Positions 45,090 through 58,400 of a stretch of DNA of 64,000 nt are shown here, in pieces. The stretch's first letter is position 1. The number at the start of each line of letters is the position of its first letter. Below the pieces are notes generated by a model, which did not search any database, had not been told where the DNA came from, and saw nothing but the letters and a program-made list of their open reading frames with translations. Source of the DNA: Nectonema munidae. Its lineage: Eukaryota > Nematomorpha > Nectonematoida > Nectonematidae. Where the stretch lies: assembly GCA_030549495.1 (NCBI GenBank), contig JAUIRK010000953.1:214001-278000 (forward strand), written 5' to 3'. Both the position numbers and the translations under genes were made by a program.

Positions 45090-47580
45090 GTGACATATGA
45101 CACAGGACGATGGTTAATAGTTGATCTCAATACTTACGGTATTTTAGGAGATAATTTAAAATGCTATCTTTATCATTAGCTAATACATATCTTTGAAAAA
45201 AAGTAGTGGTATTGTAGGTAAAATGACAATTGTTTCACAGTTTTACCTCTTAGCAGAAAAATTTATCCCTTAAAAAAACCTCAAAAAAAGTAGGATTAAT
45301 TATGACATCTTACGGAATTTGTAGGTATAAAGGTACCGTTGTCGCACAGGACGACTTCAAATAGTCAAATAAAATAAAAATATTCAAAGATGTTTTTTAT
45401 ATAAAATAATTGTTATAATCAACATAAAATACTTTTTTGTTAAAATGATGTACAATTTTTTAAATATTTCATGTGTTTTGTAAGACCAAATTTATTTAGA
45501 AAACTTACATTTTTTTTTATAAAAGTTCAAGGTAATAGTATATCAGAAATATAATACATGTATGCGTTTTTTATACACGAGTTTCTACTTTCTTTTACAT
45601 TGCATTCGTTCCAATCATTCAAAAAAAGTTTGAATTATGATCTTTTTTGAAATTCCAGGAAAAAATGAACAGCTACGATAGAGAAAGAGAAGAGACGATA
45701 TATTTGTAAACAGCATTTTACAAGCACTTCGTGGCAATATCTTCTTCCATGAAATTATGAGATCACATGACTTATGGCCTAAAATTTTTTTGAAGTTCTG
45801 AAAAACATTGTCGTATTTATCAAGTATTTTATTGCATATTTTGCTACTGAGTTATATATGTATGAGCAGCTTGAATCTTTTTTTTTGCCAAAACCCTCTT
45901 GTGTTCAATTATAAGCAAAGAGTTTCAAGCGAATTCAGATCAGGAACTTGGGTTATTGATACAGTAATCCCAAACATAATCACTACCATAGGCAAGCTAA
46001 TCAATGTTAAAGAATAATCTTTATAAAAAAAGTATTCATATTTTTCATTTATTCCAAAAAATGACAAAATTTACAAGGGAAAATACATGATGAAAAAGTT
46101 AAAAATTTTACAGATGGTGTTAAATATCTTTTCAAATTCTTACTTTTTATTCTATAATATTGAAGTAAATAGATATCTTGAAATTTACAGGGTAATAATT
46201 TTTTAATATCACCATCATTTTCATCAGAATCTTTGAGTCAAATCACTACAAGGCGGCTCAGGCCTTATAGGACCAAGCGAAGGATTATTATTAAAATTGA
46301 TCATTTTTTTATTCAAATAAAATTTAGTTCTTTAATTGCCATTGTAGACTTTGCTTTCGTGACATTGGTCAAATATTGAAATACGCAAATAAAATTTTTG
46401 ACACTAAAACCGATCAGAGTCAGATAAATTTCATGAATTTTTATACGTTCCCTTTTTTACTGAATGGAACTGTTCAGTAGAGCGCAGTTGCTAAAATTAA
46501 TAATTTTATTGTTTTCCTCTCTAATAAGGTACACACCAACCTACGTACATACAAGTTCTCTCGCTTTCCATACACTCACACACGTTTGTTTTGTTGAGCG
46601 TATCCCGTTATAACAATAAAATAAGTTGAAGACGAAGAGTTTTAACGCACAAAAGCTAAAGATTTAAAATTTGCCCTTAAAATGATATATAACATTAAGG
46701 TTTCAACTTTTTAAGTTTTCACTTTAAGCGCAATTAAGTATTTATTAAATAAATATAAACTTATACATATGGTTTCAGTACCAGGCGCAGCTAGCTTTTA
46801 TTGTCAGAGGGGATATAAAAAAAATTAGGAGGAGCCAACTATAGAAAAAAATAGATGTTAAAATACTTCATTTTTCTTAAGTAAGATAATTACTTTTGTA
46901 AGGACAGCCAAAGTTTTTTCAAGAGGAAGAGTTCAAATATTTCAAAGTGAAAAAAAGTAAAACTTGGGCAAAAAAGTATATTTATTCAATATTTATGAAT
47001 AAAATTCTTTCTATAAAAATATATCAGCACTGAATTTGACCTTGAACTGTGAGTAGTACCGTTTCCCCAATTGCATAGCCCAACTTGTAGAAAAATCGAG
47101 TAAAATATTTTTCCCATGGTTTATGGAAAATTCTATTATAATAACGAAAATTTTAAAAAGAGTAGTATATATCCAAAAACTTTTAAAATCTCTTAATAAG
47201 AGGAATCTTATATAAAATTAAGAAAAGAGCTGTCGCTTCACATTCGCGCTATTTTGTTTTCCTAACAACCCGTCAATGTTGACATCGGGGAGAAAAAAAA
47301 TCTTATTTATTAACTGATTTAACTAGGGGAGTTAAAAGTCAACTTTTGTTTTCTTTTTATTAATAAGTAAACTTTTAACACTTTGAAGATCAGAATTCGA
47401 AGACTTACATTCTGTTCTCTTTTTCAACGGAATTATTTATATTTAAAGCTTGTGACTCTGGTGTCCTACTCGCCCTCAAAGGGTCATAACATGTTTCTAG
47501 TGCATTTTGTGACCTTGGATGCAATATGGACGTAAAATTTCATTTTCTGAATAGTCATCTTATTACTTTCCTGGTTATCT
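45090..47580. other. Gene-free stretch
   Basis: No supported gene. Two similar words, GACACAGGACGATGG (45098) and CGCACAGGACGACTTC (45344), lie in direct orientation with no other shared sequence that I can align. Confidence 0.35.
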
Positions 47581-47587
47581 TGGACAT

Positions 47588-47718
47588 ATAGGCGATGAAC
47601 AGGAGCGGTTTCCAAACAATTTAATCACAATGAAAGAAGGCTTTCAAGGACGATGGAATAAGCTTTACAGACTACTGGTGGACAAAAATAGAGATGCAGA
47701 TAGTAAATTGCAAGAGTT
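47588..47718 (+). pseudogene. Short relic of a GERFHQDI-type repeat ORF
   Basis: The reading GDEQERFPNNLITMKEGFQG followed by RWNKLYRLLVDKNRD matches the layout of a widespread arthropod transposon-associated protein C-terminus (usual form GERFHQDI..ME.RYQGRW). About 42 codons are left and a stop follows. Which transposon it came from is not visible. Confidence 0.4.
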
Positions 47719-47719
47719 A

Positions 47720-49256
47720 TAAGAAAAAATTCTTGACAGAATGAATGACAAGTCAACATTATATTCTTTCTTTACTAACGATTTTTTTATTTAATGTTTT
47801 AATAAATAACAATAAAAGCTTGTTCAATGTTTGTGAATAAAATATATAGGAAAGATCCAAATATTGAATTGGGAAAAATCTGAATCGAGATTTGTATTCA
47901 GAACATGGAAAATAGTTGAGAAAATGTATTAAAATCAATGAAATAACTTTTTTGGTGCCCAGTGTAATTAATTGCATACACATCTACTTTAAAGTTTGCA
48001 AAGAAGCAATTTACGTAATTTTTTTTGGGTAAATTCCTTGACAAACATACAAAAATGATTAAATATAATATATTATATATTTTGGGTGCTGAACAAATCT
48101 GATTGAGAAAAGGACATGATGTAGACGCCAAAGATACTGAATTAACTAATTAAATCAAAATAGGCTAACATCTTACTAACTAATTAACCAGCTTACTAAC
48201 TAACAAATTACCTATTCATTTTGAAGAAGACGCCATGTCGACCCGAATAATTTTACTGAACCATAAACATTTTACCGAATTCCAAGATGGCTTAATTGTA
48301 GAGTTACAAATTTATTAAAAACAGTAAAGTAAATCGGAAAGTCTTACAATAAATAAAACAAAAACAACATAATTCTAATAAATGTTAAAAATTAGCAATT
48401 TCTTTTAAAAACGGTATCCCTTGATAAGGATTAAAGTTTGTTACCAGGTTGTTTAATCTCTCGTTAATTCTAACATATTTTGGGTCCTACCTTCCAATAT
48501 CTCTTCCATTGGTTAGTTGCTCGTTTCTTCTTTAGTTTGTCATCCAACCTTTCAAATGATGTGCGTTTAATCACCATTCTTTTGTTAAACGCATTGTTCC
48601 TCCATTCTACATCCTACGTGCGTGGCAAGTCATTTGCGCCGCGACTATGAACTGACCATAGTTGAATTTCAAAATACGCCAGAAGTTCGTCAAGAGAACA
48701 CTTGTTTTTCCTTCGTTAAAGAAGTAAGAAGCACTTTAAATCAAACAAAAATAATAATAATGAATATTATTATCTTAGTATTCCTGGTGTCAACATTCTA
48801 ATCATCATAATTTTATATTTCTGTTCATCATATTTTATTAATAATATTCAATGAAAAAAAATTCCTTTTTTAAAGACTTACAAAATCAAAACTAATTTTA
48901 ATTGTAAACATTTTTAAAAGTTCTTATCTCAGCTCCCATATCAAGTTACAAGTATTTCTTTATGCACATAATCAAAGCTGTCCAATATAGAAGTGAAATA
49001 GTAAGTGTTTTTACCAATTAAAACACAAGCAGTTACTTGCTTAAACACCTACTACTAGATTCGTATTAATAATTTCTTAAATTTAGTGTATTCTTTGGAA
49101 TAGAAGCATTTATAAACGTTCCTCCAATTAGACACTCTCCGCCACTGCACTACAAACGAAGATAAATTGCAAAGACGACAAGTACACAAGTTTTTGCGTT
49201 ACAGGAGTTTGGAACTTGAAACTGCTAAAAAAAAATTGGCTAACTGATAAATAAAC
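47720..49256. other. Gene-free stretch
   Basis: No supported gene. The last 150 bp next to 49397 would be the 3' UTR of G6PD. Confidence 0.35.
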
Positions 49257-49262
49257 TTTATT
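49257..49262 (-). promoter_or_regulatory. Poly(A) signal AATAAA of G6PD
   Basis: AATAAA on the minus strand lies about 135 nt past the G6PD stop codon. Other A/T-rich variants nearby could also serve. Confidence 0.45.
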
Positions 49263-49319
49263 ATTTGTAACATATTTGTGCAAAAGAGGGATCAATAAAT
49301 ATTAATATATCAAACTATA

Positions 49320-49344
49320 AGAGAGAGAGAGAGAGAGAGAGAGA
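49320..49344. repeat. (GA)n microsatellite in the G6PD 3' UTR
   Basis: About twelve GA units lie between the stop codon and the predicted poly(A) site of G6PD, so a transcript would carry a (TC)n/(CU)n tract. Confidence 0.85.
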
Positions 49345-49396
49345 AAATGAGTTATGATAAAGTTTGAGCATTGGTTTATACGTATGCGATTACTGA

Positions 49397-49481
49397 CTAG
49401 ACTTTTTCCTTCCACGTGTAGCCTTTGGAGTAGACGTAATTATTCTTAGCACATAATTCATCTGCTTCTTTCGGTCCACGA
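49397..49481 (-). CDS. G6PD: G6PD terminal exon (28 codons)
   Basis: After the acceptor tttattttag, the exon completes a Ser codon and reads [20 protein letters not shown] followed by YTWKEKV and TAG. It fits the family end (SRGP.EADEL......Y.G.Y.W). It is 7.8 kb beyond the preceding exon, separated by a whole piggyBac element, and is short enough to be missed by ORF-based annotation. Confidence 0.9.
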
Positions 49482-52400
49482 CTAAAATAAATACGAATAA
49501 TACAAATAACGCAGATTTTCCTAGCTTATAATCATGTTATGCACGAGATATGGGATACCGTTCTCAAAACGTTCGCGAAATTTGTTCATGGATAGGTGAC
49601 AACATTATCTTTCATGTATGGGAGAAAGAAGCAATCATCAATATCTCAACCAGATGCGTAGTAAGGGCCACAGCTTGCCCAGGGGCCACAAAATAGAGGG
49701 CAAAAGTTTCAATTTTCATTTTTAATTCATTGAAATCCTGCACTAATACAAAAAAGCGTTGAATTTTGTCTATCAGCTTATCTTTCTATTTTGTAAATCA
49801 AAAATGCAACTCTAATTTAGACTTCAGCTCCAGGCATAACTGATGTTCATTAGTGAGAAATTTTAACACTTATTAGTATTTCATGGTTAAAAAAGTTAAA
49901 ACTTTGTAATGGAGCATTTCTATATTTTAATTAATGGTGGGCAGCTTTTCTACAACTACAAGGTTGCAAACACAATTATATCTGTTTTGAGAGTGCTGAT
50001 GATGATTATCAGAAAAAACTTTAACTGTATATCATAAAATGATGCTGATTTACAACCAATAATGATGCTCTATATCTTTTCTTCGAAGATGCGATAATTA
50101 AAATTTTGTTATATTATTATTATTATCATCATCATCAAGAAGCTTTTAACGTAAATTTTGATTCTTTACATTGCTTGCTTTTTAAATTCTGTCGAAGTTG
50201 AGAGTTTTAAAGACAAGGATGGATTTGGATTTGGAAAAAATGAAAATCCTGCTTATTACAACTTATAAGGCGTCTCCGAATCCTCAGCCTCACTAGGATG
50301 CACTTCTGCTGGGTATTGTTTTCCAGACAGTTTCTTTATAAAGATTTGCCTAACGGAGATTAACGGATATTTTTTTAGATTATTTTAATTTATAATTCAT
50401 TTGTATTGATTATATTCATATTTATTATTTTTTCAATTGACCTGGAATTCGGTATAGAAATTTTTTTAGACATGTATTCTGATGCCTCAAATTTCGACTA
50501 GGATTTCTGTTAAAAAAGAATTTCATCAACTCAAATTTATTTTTGGAGAAAATATTTTTCGCTCTACGGATTTGAAATTGCGGGTTGCCATTTTAAAATT
50601 TTGGATGTCAGAATAGATGTCTAAACTTGTATACCGAATTTTGGGTCTTAGTCCGAGTCTGAGGCGAATTAGAGTCGGGGTGAATATTTTTCGTCGGACT
50701 TCGCGTGTTAATTATGATAAATTAGAAAATTGCAGTACGTTTAAATATTCTAGTTGGATCATAAGAAGACTGTCAGAAAAGAAAATTCGCACACTTTAAA
50801 TATCACAAAATACACACTCATCATATAAATAGATAGAGCAATATAGATTTTTTACAAAATAGGAGCTCGTTTGAGAAGTTGATTTTGGACGCTCTTAGCA
50901 CTGTTTTTGTAGGGTGCAAAGGAATCCTTGAGCTTTTAAGGTTCACGTCTTTGAGAAGTAGCCGTCTGCTTATCTTTTCTAATGAGCTCTGAGTATCGTA
51001 GGGGCATAGGTCATTTTAACCCATTAACGGCCAGAATAACAGACGATATCTAATGTAAAGCAGAAGATTTGTATTAACAAGAGCAGACGATTTTATTTTT
51101 GTAAAGTCGACTGTGGTCGATAACCGGTTAAAAACGAAGGAATGTAAAAAAATATTGCTTTGAAGAAATACTAAATATCGACAAAGTTTTTAAATGTCAG
51201 ATGCCCTTTGTGATGCATAACCGTCCTCCTTTCGCGTTCTGGGCTTGGAACCAGGCAATAGTGAAAAGTCTACAAAGAAAAAGCTATAGCTACGTGTAAA
51301 GGAAGACCCAAAATAACATGGAGAGAAGTAGTTGAGAAAGATATGAGGAAAAGAAATATAAAATTAGGCGATGAGCAAGATAGGCAAAACTGGAGACGTA
51401 GAATTGAACAAATAACTTGAACATCCATAGCTGTAACAAAACTGTTTGAACGCTAGCTTGCTCGGGATATAGCCGTAAATCCGGTTATTAAGACTGGATG
51501 CACAAAGCTTTATAATTCTTTTTACGGATTCTTTTCAGCACAAATACCTACAAAATTATACATTTTAAAAGTGCACAACAATTTTATGGACACCCTGTAT
51601 ACTAAGAATGAGATACATATCATAAATTCTTTATCCTTCATCTTTTCCTCACGAAAATTAAAAGATTCTTGTGCTGTTCTTACGTTACGCGGTATGGTTT
51701 CAAAGATGTTGGAGTAAAGATATCTGGGCAACTAAGGCTATGCCTGAAAAGATTTGTAAAGTTTGGTTAGGATCGCATTCTTTCACTACCAATTGTTTTT
51801 TGGTATTTTTTAATTGATTTAATTCTCTGAAACATCTGGATTATGCCGTAAAAGATATCATTTGCCCAAATTAACTGGGAAAAAATCATTTAGAAAATAG
51901 TCTCGGAATTCAGCCAAAGGTCATCATTAATAGGGTTCCTAGATTTTCAAAATTTTCAAACAGGGACAAAGGTGGTGTTGAAAAAACTCAAAAACAATTT
52001 TTTATTCCTTACAAAATTAATCAATATGAAAAATACTCTGAAAGTAAAAGAGGAGTTTTTATAGTCAAAAAAGACTATAATTTGTATAAACTCCTTTTTT
52101 GGAACTCCCAAAAAAGATTCCCTTATGTCAAAATAAAACCCGAACATCTAGCCCTAGCTAAGATATCCATGAAGATTAAATAATTTAAATTAGAATACAC
52201 ATCAATTTTATTTTACATAAATTAATTAATTTGTTTCAAATCAAGAAGAGGTAGAATGTTAGAGTGTTATCTTTAACCTTAGAAGGACGGAGTAGGGCTT
52301 TTTTTGGCTAGTAAATATTTAAAATCTTTTTCTGATAGAAAAATATAGCTAGTCGATATGCTAACTTGGTGGTATTTTATTTTTTATAATGGGTTTTAAA

Positions 52401-55400
52401 GATAAAAAGAAATATAAAATTTTCACCACATGGAAAAATATTTATAGTAATTTATACGAAATTTAAATTTAACGCCATCTAAAATTAATATGTTTTTATG
52501 AAAAACTTAAGTTTTAACCTTAAACAAGTTATAAAAATATAAATTTTGAAGTGGATTTCAAATTTAGAATTTTTTCTGAGGATTATTTTTGAAACACATG
52601 ACGTTCGAAAATCATGTTTCTATTATTTCCTTCGCTTTGGGTATTATAGCAAGTCTTTCATTATTAGCTAATAACAAAACAAACAAGCGTACGAATATGT
52701 AGTTTTGTGAAAAAAACTATATTCTTCAATATTCAAAACTTTGTTTTCATAAATTTGTTTTCCATAGTGCAAAATATTATATATAAAAAATTAAAAAGAA
52801 GAACTATAATATTTTTTTTTATTTACAAAGAAAAAAGAAGTAACAAAACAAACAAACGTATGATTATGTAGTTTTGTGAAAAAATTATATTGATCACTAT
52901 TCAAAACTTTGTTTTTATAAATTTATTTTTCTACAGTGCAAAATATTTTATAAAAAGTAAAAAAGATTAAAAAAATTAGATAAGCTTTTTAGATCGATTT
53001 GTTGAACAGCGCATGGTTGCGTACTTGAATAAAAAAATGAAGAGAATGGACTCCCTATTGAATTTGTGTCATGGTATTATCTGGGTAATAAAAGACACAT
53101 CATACAACGCAGAAATAAATCAAAATATGATTTCAAATACAAAGAACTCTTACTTGATATTGATTTTTTATCGAGAATACGCATGCGGCTAGACTAGAGT
53201 GACCTCAATTGTTCCATTGACTACACGAACCATATATAATTGTCTATGCATTTGTTATCTTTTTTCTCACCACATTTGGTAAATAATTCCTTGGCGTGAA
53301 TGAATAGTGAAGAAATCGCGTATAGATTACACAAAACTCTCTCTCTTGCTTTATTTGTGTATGTGTAATAATTCTTCCATTTCTTGACAAGCTTCATTTG
53401 GATTTCCTAAGTTACTTCGCAAAATTTTATTATGAGCTCCTCAAGTTTTTATACAAGTAGTGATGAAGGAGAAACCTCTGGTTCTGACGTTTTTTCAAAT
53501 AGTGAATATGAAATTCAAAATTCAGTTGATAGCGAAGGGCAAACAGATTCAAGCGATGAAGAAACGGCTCTTTGCGAAGATGTGTCCCTTGTAGCACCAG
53601 ATGGAACCCAATTTTTTTGGGAACCGAGAGAGATTTGTGGAAGAAGATCATCAACTAATATCATCTCAAGTAGACCAGGTCCAAAAGATACGGCAAAAAA
53701 TTTGAAAGATCCTTTGAAAATTTTTAATCTTTTTTTCACTGAATCTCTTTTGAACCATATTTTTGTCTGCACAAAAGAAAGAATGGAAGAAAACTACAAG
53801 TAATTTTCTATTAGAAAACATTATTTAGTTAAATGTTTTTTTTGTAGAAGTCCTAATTGTTTGTTGGAGAACCTCAAAAGTTTATATGAAAGGTTTTCAA
53901 TGGAACATTTGCTAGCATACTTAGCCTGTATTCTTTACATTGGGCAGTCTAAAGATCAGCAGATTGATGTCAAACATCTTTTTTTTGAAAAGTATGGAAC
54001 CCCTTTTTTAAAAGCTGCAATCAGTAGAGACGTATTCATTCTTATTCGTACCTTTATAAGATTTGATTCAAGAACTACAAGAAATAGTTTAGATAAATTA
54101 GCTCCGATAAGATACTTACAAAATTTTTTCCTCGAAAGCTTTCATAAATATTGGTCACCATCTAATTGCGTTACAATTGACGAGCAGGTCGTCAAGTATA
54201 GAGGCAGGTCACCTATAAAAGTATACGACCCATCCAAGCCAGGTCGATATGGTATGAAAATTTATCACTGTGTAGACTCGTCCAGTTTTTTTGTAGCGAA
54301 ATTTATGAAAGTGGTTTAGTGTACAGGGATCATTTTAAACCCAATAATATAGTAAAAAGATTGGTAAATATTTCTTGCTTACCGACCGGTATTGGTATTT
54401 ATGCAGATAGGTTTTTTATGTCCCAGGATTTGTGTAATTGGGCCAAAAATCAAAACTATACAATCTGTGGTACGGTAAGAAGTAATAGAAGGTTCATGCC
54501 GCATGTAGTCCGTCGAGCGCATTTAAAAGGTCTGGGTTTGAATGATTGTGAGAGCAGATTTTTGTATTCAGAAACCTCTTTGTTAACAGTTTATATACCG
54601 GAAAAACATTCTAAAAAAAACTTCAAACCAGTCTATGTGTTATCTAGTCAACATCTATCACAAATAGATACTTTTGGGCCCAGAAAAAAGCCTCAAACTA
54701 TTCTAGATTATAATAGGTTTAAATCTGGAGTGGATGTTTTTAACAGAATGTCAAGAAATTACAGCTGTTATAAGTCTTCTAGACGTTGGCCAGTTGCAAT
54801 TTTTACAAATTTTCTTGATATTGCAGTTAATAATAGCTGGGTAATTATGAGAGCTAATGATTCAGATGCATACCCGTCAGTTTCAAGAGAAGGAAGAAAA
54901 TGCTTTATAAAACACCTTTCTCTACTTTTAGGTGAAAAATGTATGTTGATTAGAAGTCAAAGTTCATTTACTCGTTTATCTATCAGAAACTTATTATCTT
55001 TTTACGGGTTTTTTGATGTTGACGAGAACCCAACTACATCAGTTCAACGAGGATATTGCTCTTTTATTGATTGTAAGCCAAGAAAAAGGGGAACACGAAA
55101 ATGCAGTGTATGTGGAAAATTCATTTGTAAAAGCCATACTTTATTTATGTGTAAAAAGTGCAGAAACACATAATAATTGTAAATATTTACGAATTTTTTA
55201 TTATAATACTTGTGTGTTGTATTTTTATAATAGTTAAATAAATGTTAGTTCATTTTTTTTATATATTTGAAAAAAACTAAATATTAATCTATGATTAATA
55301 TGCCTTTTTTGCATATGAAGTAGCGTTTATTGAAATAATTTAACAAATAATATAATAGATGAATTTAAATTTTTTTCTTAGATATGTATATCTAATAAGT

Positions 55401-58400
55401 GTAAACGTTATCGAAGTTCGAATGCAATTTTTATTTTTATTTTTATTATAGATGACGTTAACTAAAACAAACTCTTTTTTATTATAGATGGCGTTAATTC
55501 TAAAATAAGTTTTTTGATTTTTTTCGTATAAAAAACATGGAAACATATCAAACTGAACAAAAACATTCGTAAAAGGACTTTGATATGCTAAAGCTTTATT
55601 AAAAAAAAGAAATATACTTTTTTTAAAAATTGGAGTAAAACTCCAATTAACCGTCCTTAGTGTTGCTCTAAAAAGTTCCGTCCTGCTAAGGTTAAGTGTT
55701 TCAATTCTTTTTTTCGAGATGGAGTTGACCTAAGGCGTATCAGAATTATTACACGCGCTCCCCATGGACAACTACGTCTTAAAAGAGTTAACGTTATTTG
55801 GTTAGTTAATTTTTAGTTAGTAAGTTAGTCGACTAATCAGTATGAGGTAAGTACATTATTTTTCTGACTAAAAGCTCATTTTTTCAACAAATTTCCAGCC
55901 CCGATTTATCACCATATCAAGTTTGACTCATATATTCATAGATTTTTCAAAGAAATATGTTGATTTAGAATTCCGTTTACTATTTATCAAAATTTAATGA
56001 TCATTTGTATGCAGATGAGCACCCTTAAAAGATCGTTTTAACCCTATTTAAAATTGTTCTTCAACCCATTTAGTACCAATGTTCCCAAAGAAAATGCAGA
56101 GGAACTTTTGTTTTAAATAGAATTAAATAGAGATTACTGAAGTCGTCTGAATACTCTTTGGGAACAATGGTACTAAATGGGTTAAGGTTTATATTGACCA
56201 CTAGTTTTAATCGTAATGAAAAATGTTAAAAAATGTAAACAGTAAATATTTTTTTTGTTTTTCTAGCGGAGAAAACAGTAGGATGTTTCAATTCATCCAA
56301 CACAATATAAATTTAGTTATATAAGGTACAAATTGGAAAGGCTGTGCATTTTTCTTGGAAAAAATAAGTACAGAAATAAAAATCTACGCGTGAATAGTGG
56401 ATTGAGAAAATATTGTTGAAGCCATTGAGTTTAAAGTGACAATTTAATGAATTCATTAGGGTGAGCAATAGTTTGATTTTTGGCTAATATTAATTATTAT
56501 CGATTGCTCAAAACACAAATAATGGCGCATCAAAGTTTTCAACAAAGTCACGAAGAGCGTACACAGAGCTTGTTAGCTTCAAGCTGTAACAAATGTTACA
56601 CACATATGTAGAGCACAAACTCAACTATCTCAGCTTTACAAAAATAGGATGTATATCACTTCAACTCATCTTTTTTAGAGAAATATAGGCGGTTTGACAT
56701 ATAAGCCAAAAATAAGGTAGTTAGGTTTAGTCAATATACCTCGGGGTTCGCTGTTTTAAAGGGGATTTATTGTCCTTTACTCCGAGTTAGAGACTCTAGC
56801 GTGGATTATGACTATTCAAATTTGTTCCTCAATTTGCATAATAGTTGACAAGTCCTCAAACAAAATTATAAATGAGCATTAACCCTTTCGTGACCAGTGT
56901 ATCAGAAATAATACATAAACAAGTTTAACTTCGTCTGCTTTTTCTAATAGTTTTGTGTATGAATCTTCTGCTTTTTAATAAATATCGTCTGATTTTTCTG
57001 GTCACGAAAGGGTGTGTACAATTTTAAAAATCTATTGTCGTCGGTGAGGATTAGTGTAGAATTGGCACTAGTGTTAGGGTTAAGGTTAGATTTAGTGTCA
57101 GCGCTATCGTACATACATACATTTACACAAACTTTCTTATTTATTTGTATTAAATATGACAGACAAAAACATCTAGACATACGAACACATAGATACATAC
57201 ATCTCGACATACACTGAAATCCCTAAATCTCAAAAACAGAAGCATAGCTGAGTTAGGAAGCTATGAAAAAATTTTGGCAAAGATTGTGAGAGTTTGTAAG
57301 TGGTTACAAGGAACATAAAAGCTCTACCTTCCAAAGATGTAAGGAATAGGATTCGGTTTGGTTTCATCGATTTGTTGAAGCAGAGGTGTGAAAATCTTCC
57401 ATGCGTAAATAAGCTCGTCATTACTCACGAAGTTGACATGGTTGCCATCGAACCAATCGCATATTAAACGTGCGTAGGCGTCGGCTAACTCCAAATCCTT
57501 AATCAAGCAAAGGTAATGAATTTTATACAACGAAAAACTTAATTGTGTTGAGTTTGATTCACCACTGAAAGAAAGGGATGCAACAGCATCACCTGATTAG
57601 CATTAATTTGAGAATATACCATCTTCAGTTCCATCGAATCCTTTTGCAATTCAAACACACCGTTTTATATTTTGTCAAACTTTCTAAAATTTAATCTAAT
57701 TCATCTCTTGGCCAATATCAGAAAGGACGTCAGATTATAAAATTCACACCAGTTTTGAAAAAAAGATGAATGATTTTTTCCGATTTCTCATTTCATTTTT
57801 TATTTTAAATTGTGCGTCTTTGGTAAGCATTTATGGTCACATAAAATGCGGAAAAATAACATAAAACATGTTTTTTAAATATAAACTTTATTTTCTTGTG
57901 TAAAAAGAGTCATAAACTCCAAACATTTTTTATTTTATTAAATATTTAAAATTAAGCATTATTATTTATCTGATTCTTGATTGGTTCATATAGAAAAAAT
58001 ATTCTTAAAAAATTTATCTTACAATACACAATCAAATATTTATAACATTATTTTTATATGCTCAACCCTAATGAATATGCATTTTTTAAGTTAAACAAAG
58101 TATATGTAGAGAAAACTCACTTATCTCAAGCCATTGATGTATCAATAAAGACAAACAATACTTACGACTGTCAGAATTATTTTTCTCAAGTAGCAAAGAA
58201 CATTTAGAAAGAGTTAATTAGCCGTGAATTCGTTCAAACAAATATTTTCAATAGATTTGTTTAATTATATCGTAATCTGTTCCTCTTTGTGATATCAACC
58301 AAGTAGTATAGAAACAGTTTATAAGAAAGGAGATAAGTTTAAAAAAAAGAAAGGAGATGGATTAGATAAAATTTTAGAAAAATTTAAAAAGAGTGTAACG

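Larger units (their letters stand above)
52273..55695 (+). mobile_element. Complete piggyBac transposon (copy B) in a G6PD intron
   Basis: TTAA bounds both ends (52273-52276 and 55692-55695). Inverted ends are CCTTAGAAGGACGGA and CCTTAGCAGGACGGA, 14 of 15 identical. Subterminal TAGATGGCGTTAA words occur inverted on the left (about 52468) and twice on the right (about 55450 and 55484), and a second inverted CCGTCCTTAG lies at 55640. The transposase is on the plus strand, antisense to G6PD. The element is 3.42 kb and looks the youngest large element of the window. Confidence 0.93.

Noticed and set aside
53515-53772. Minus-strand frames over the piggyBac N-terminus.
   Set aside because: They are shadows of the plus-strand transposase, which has family motifs.
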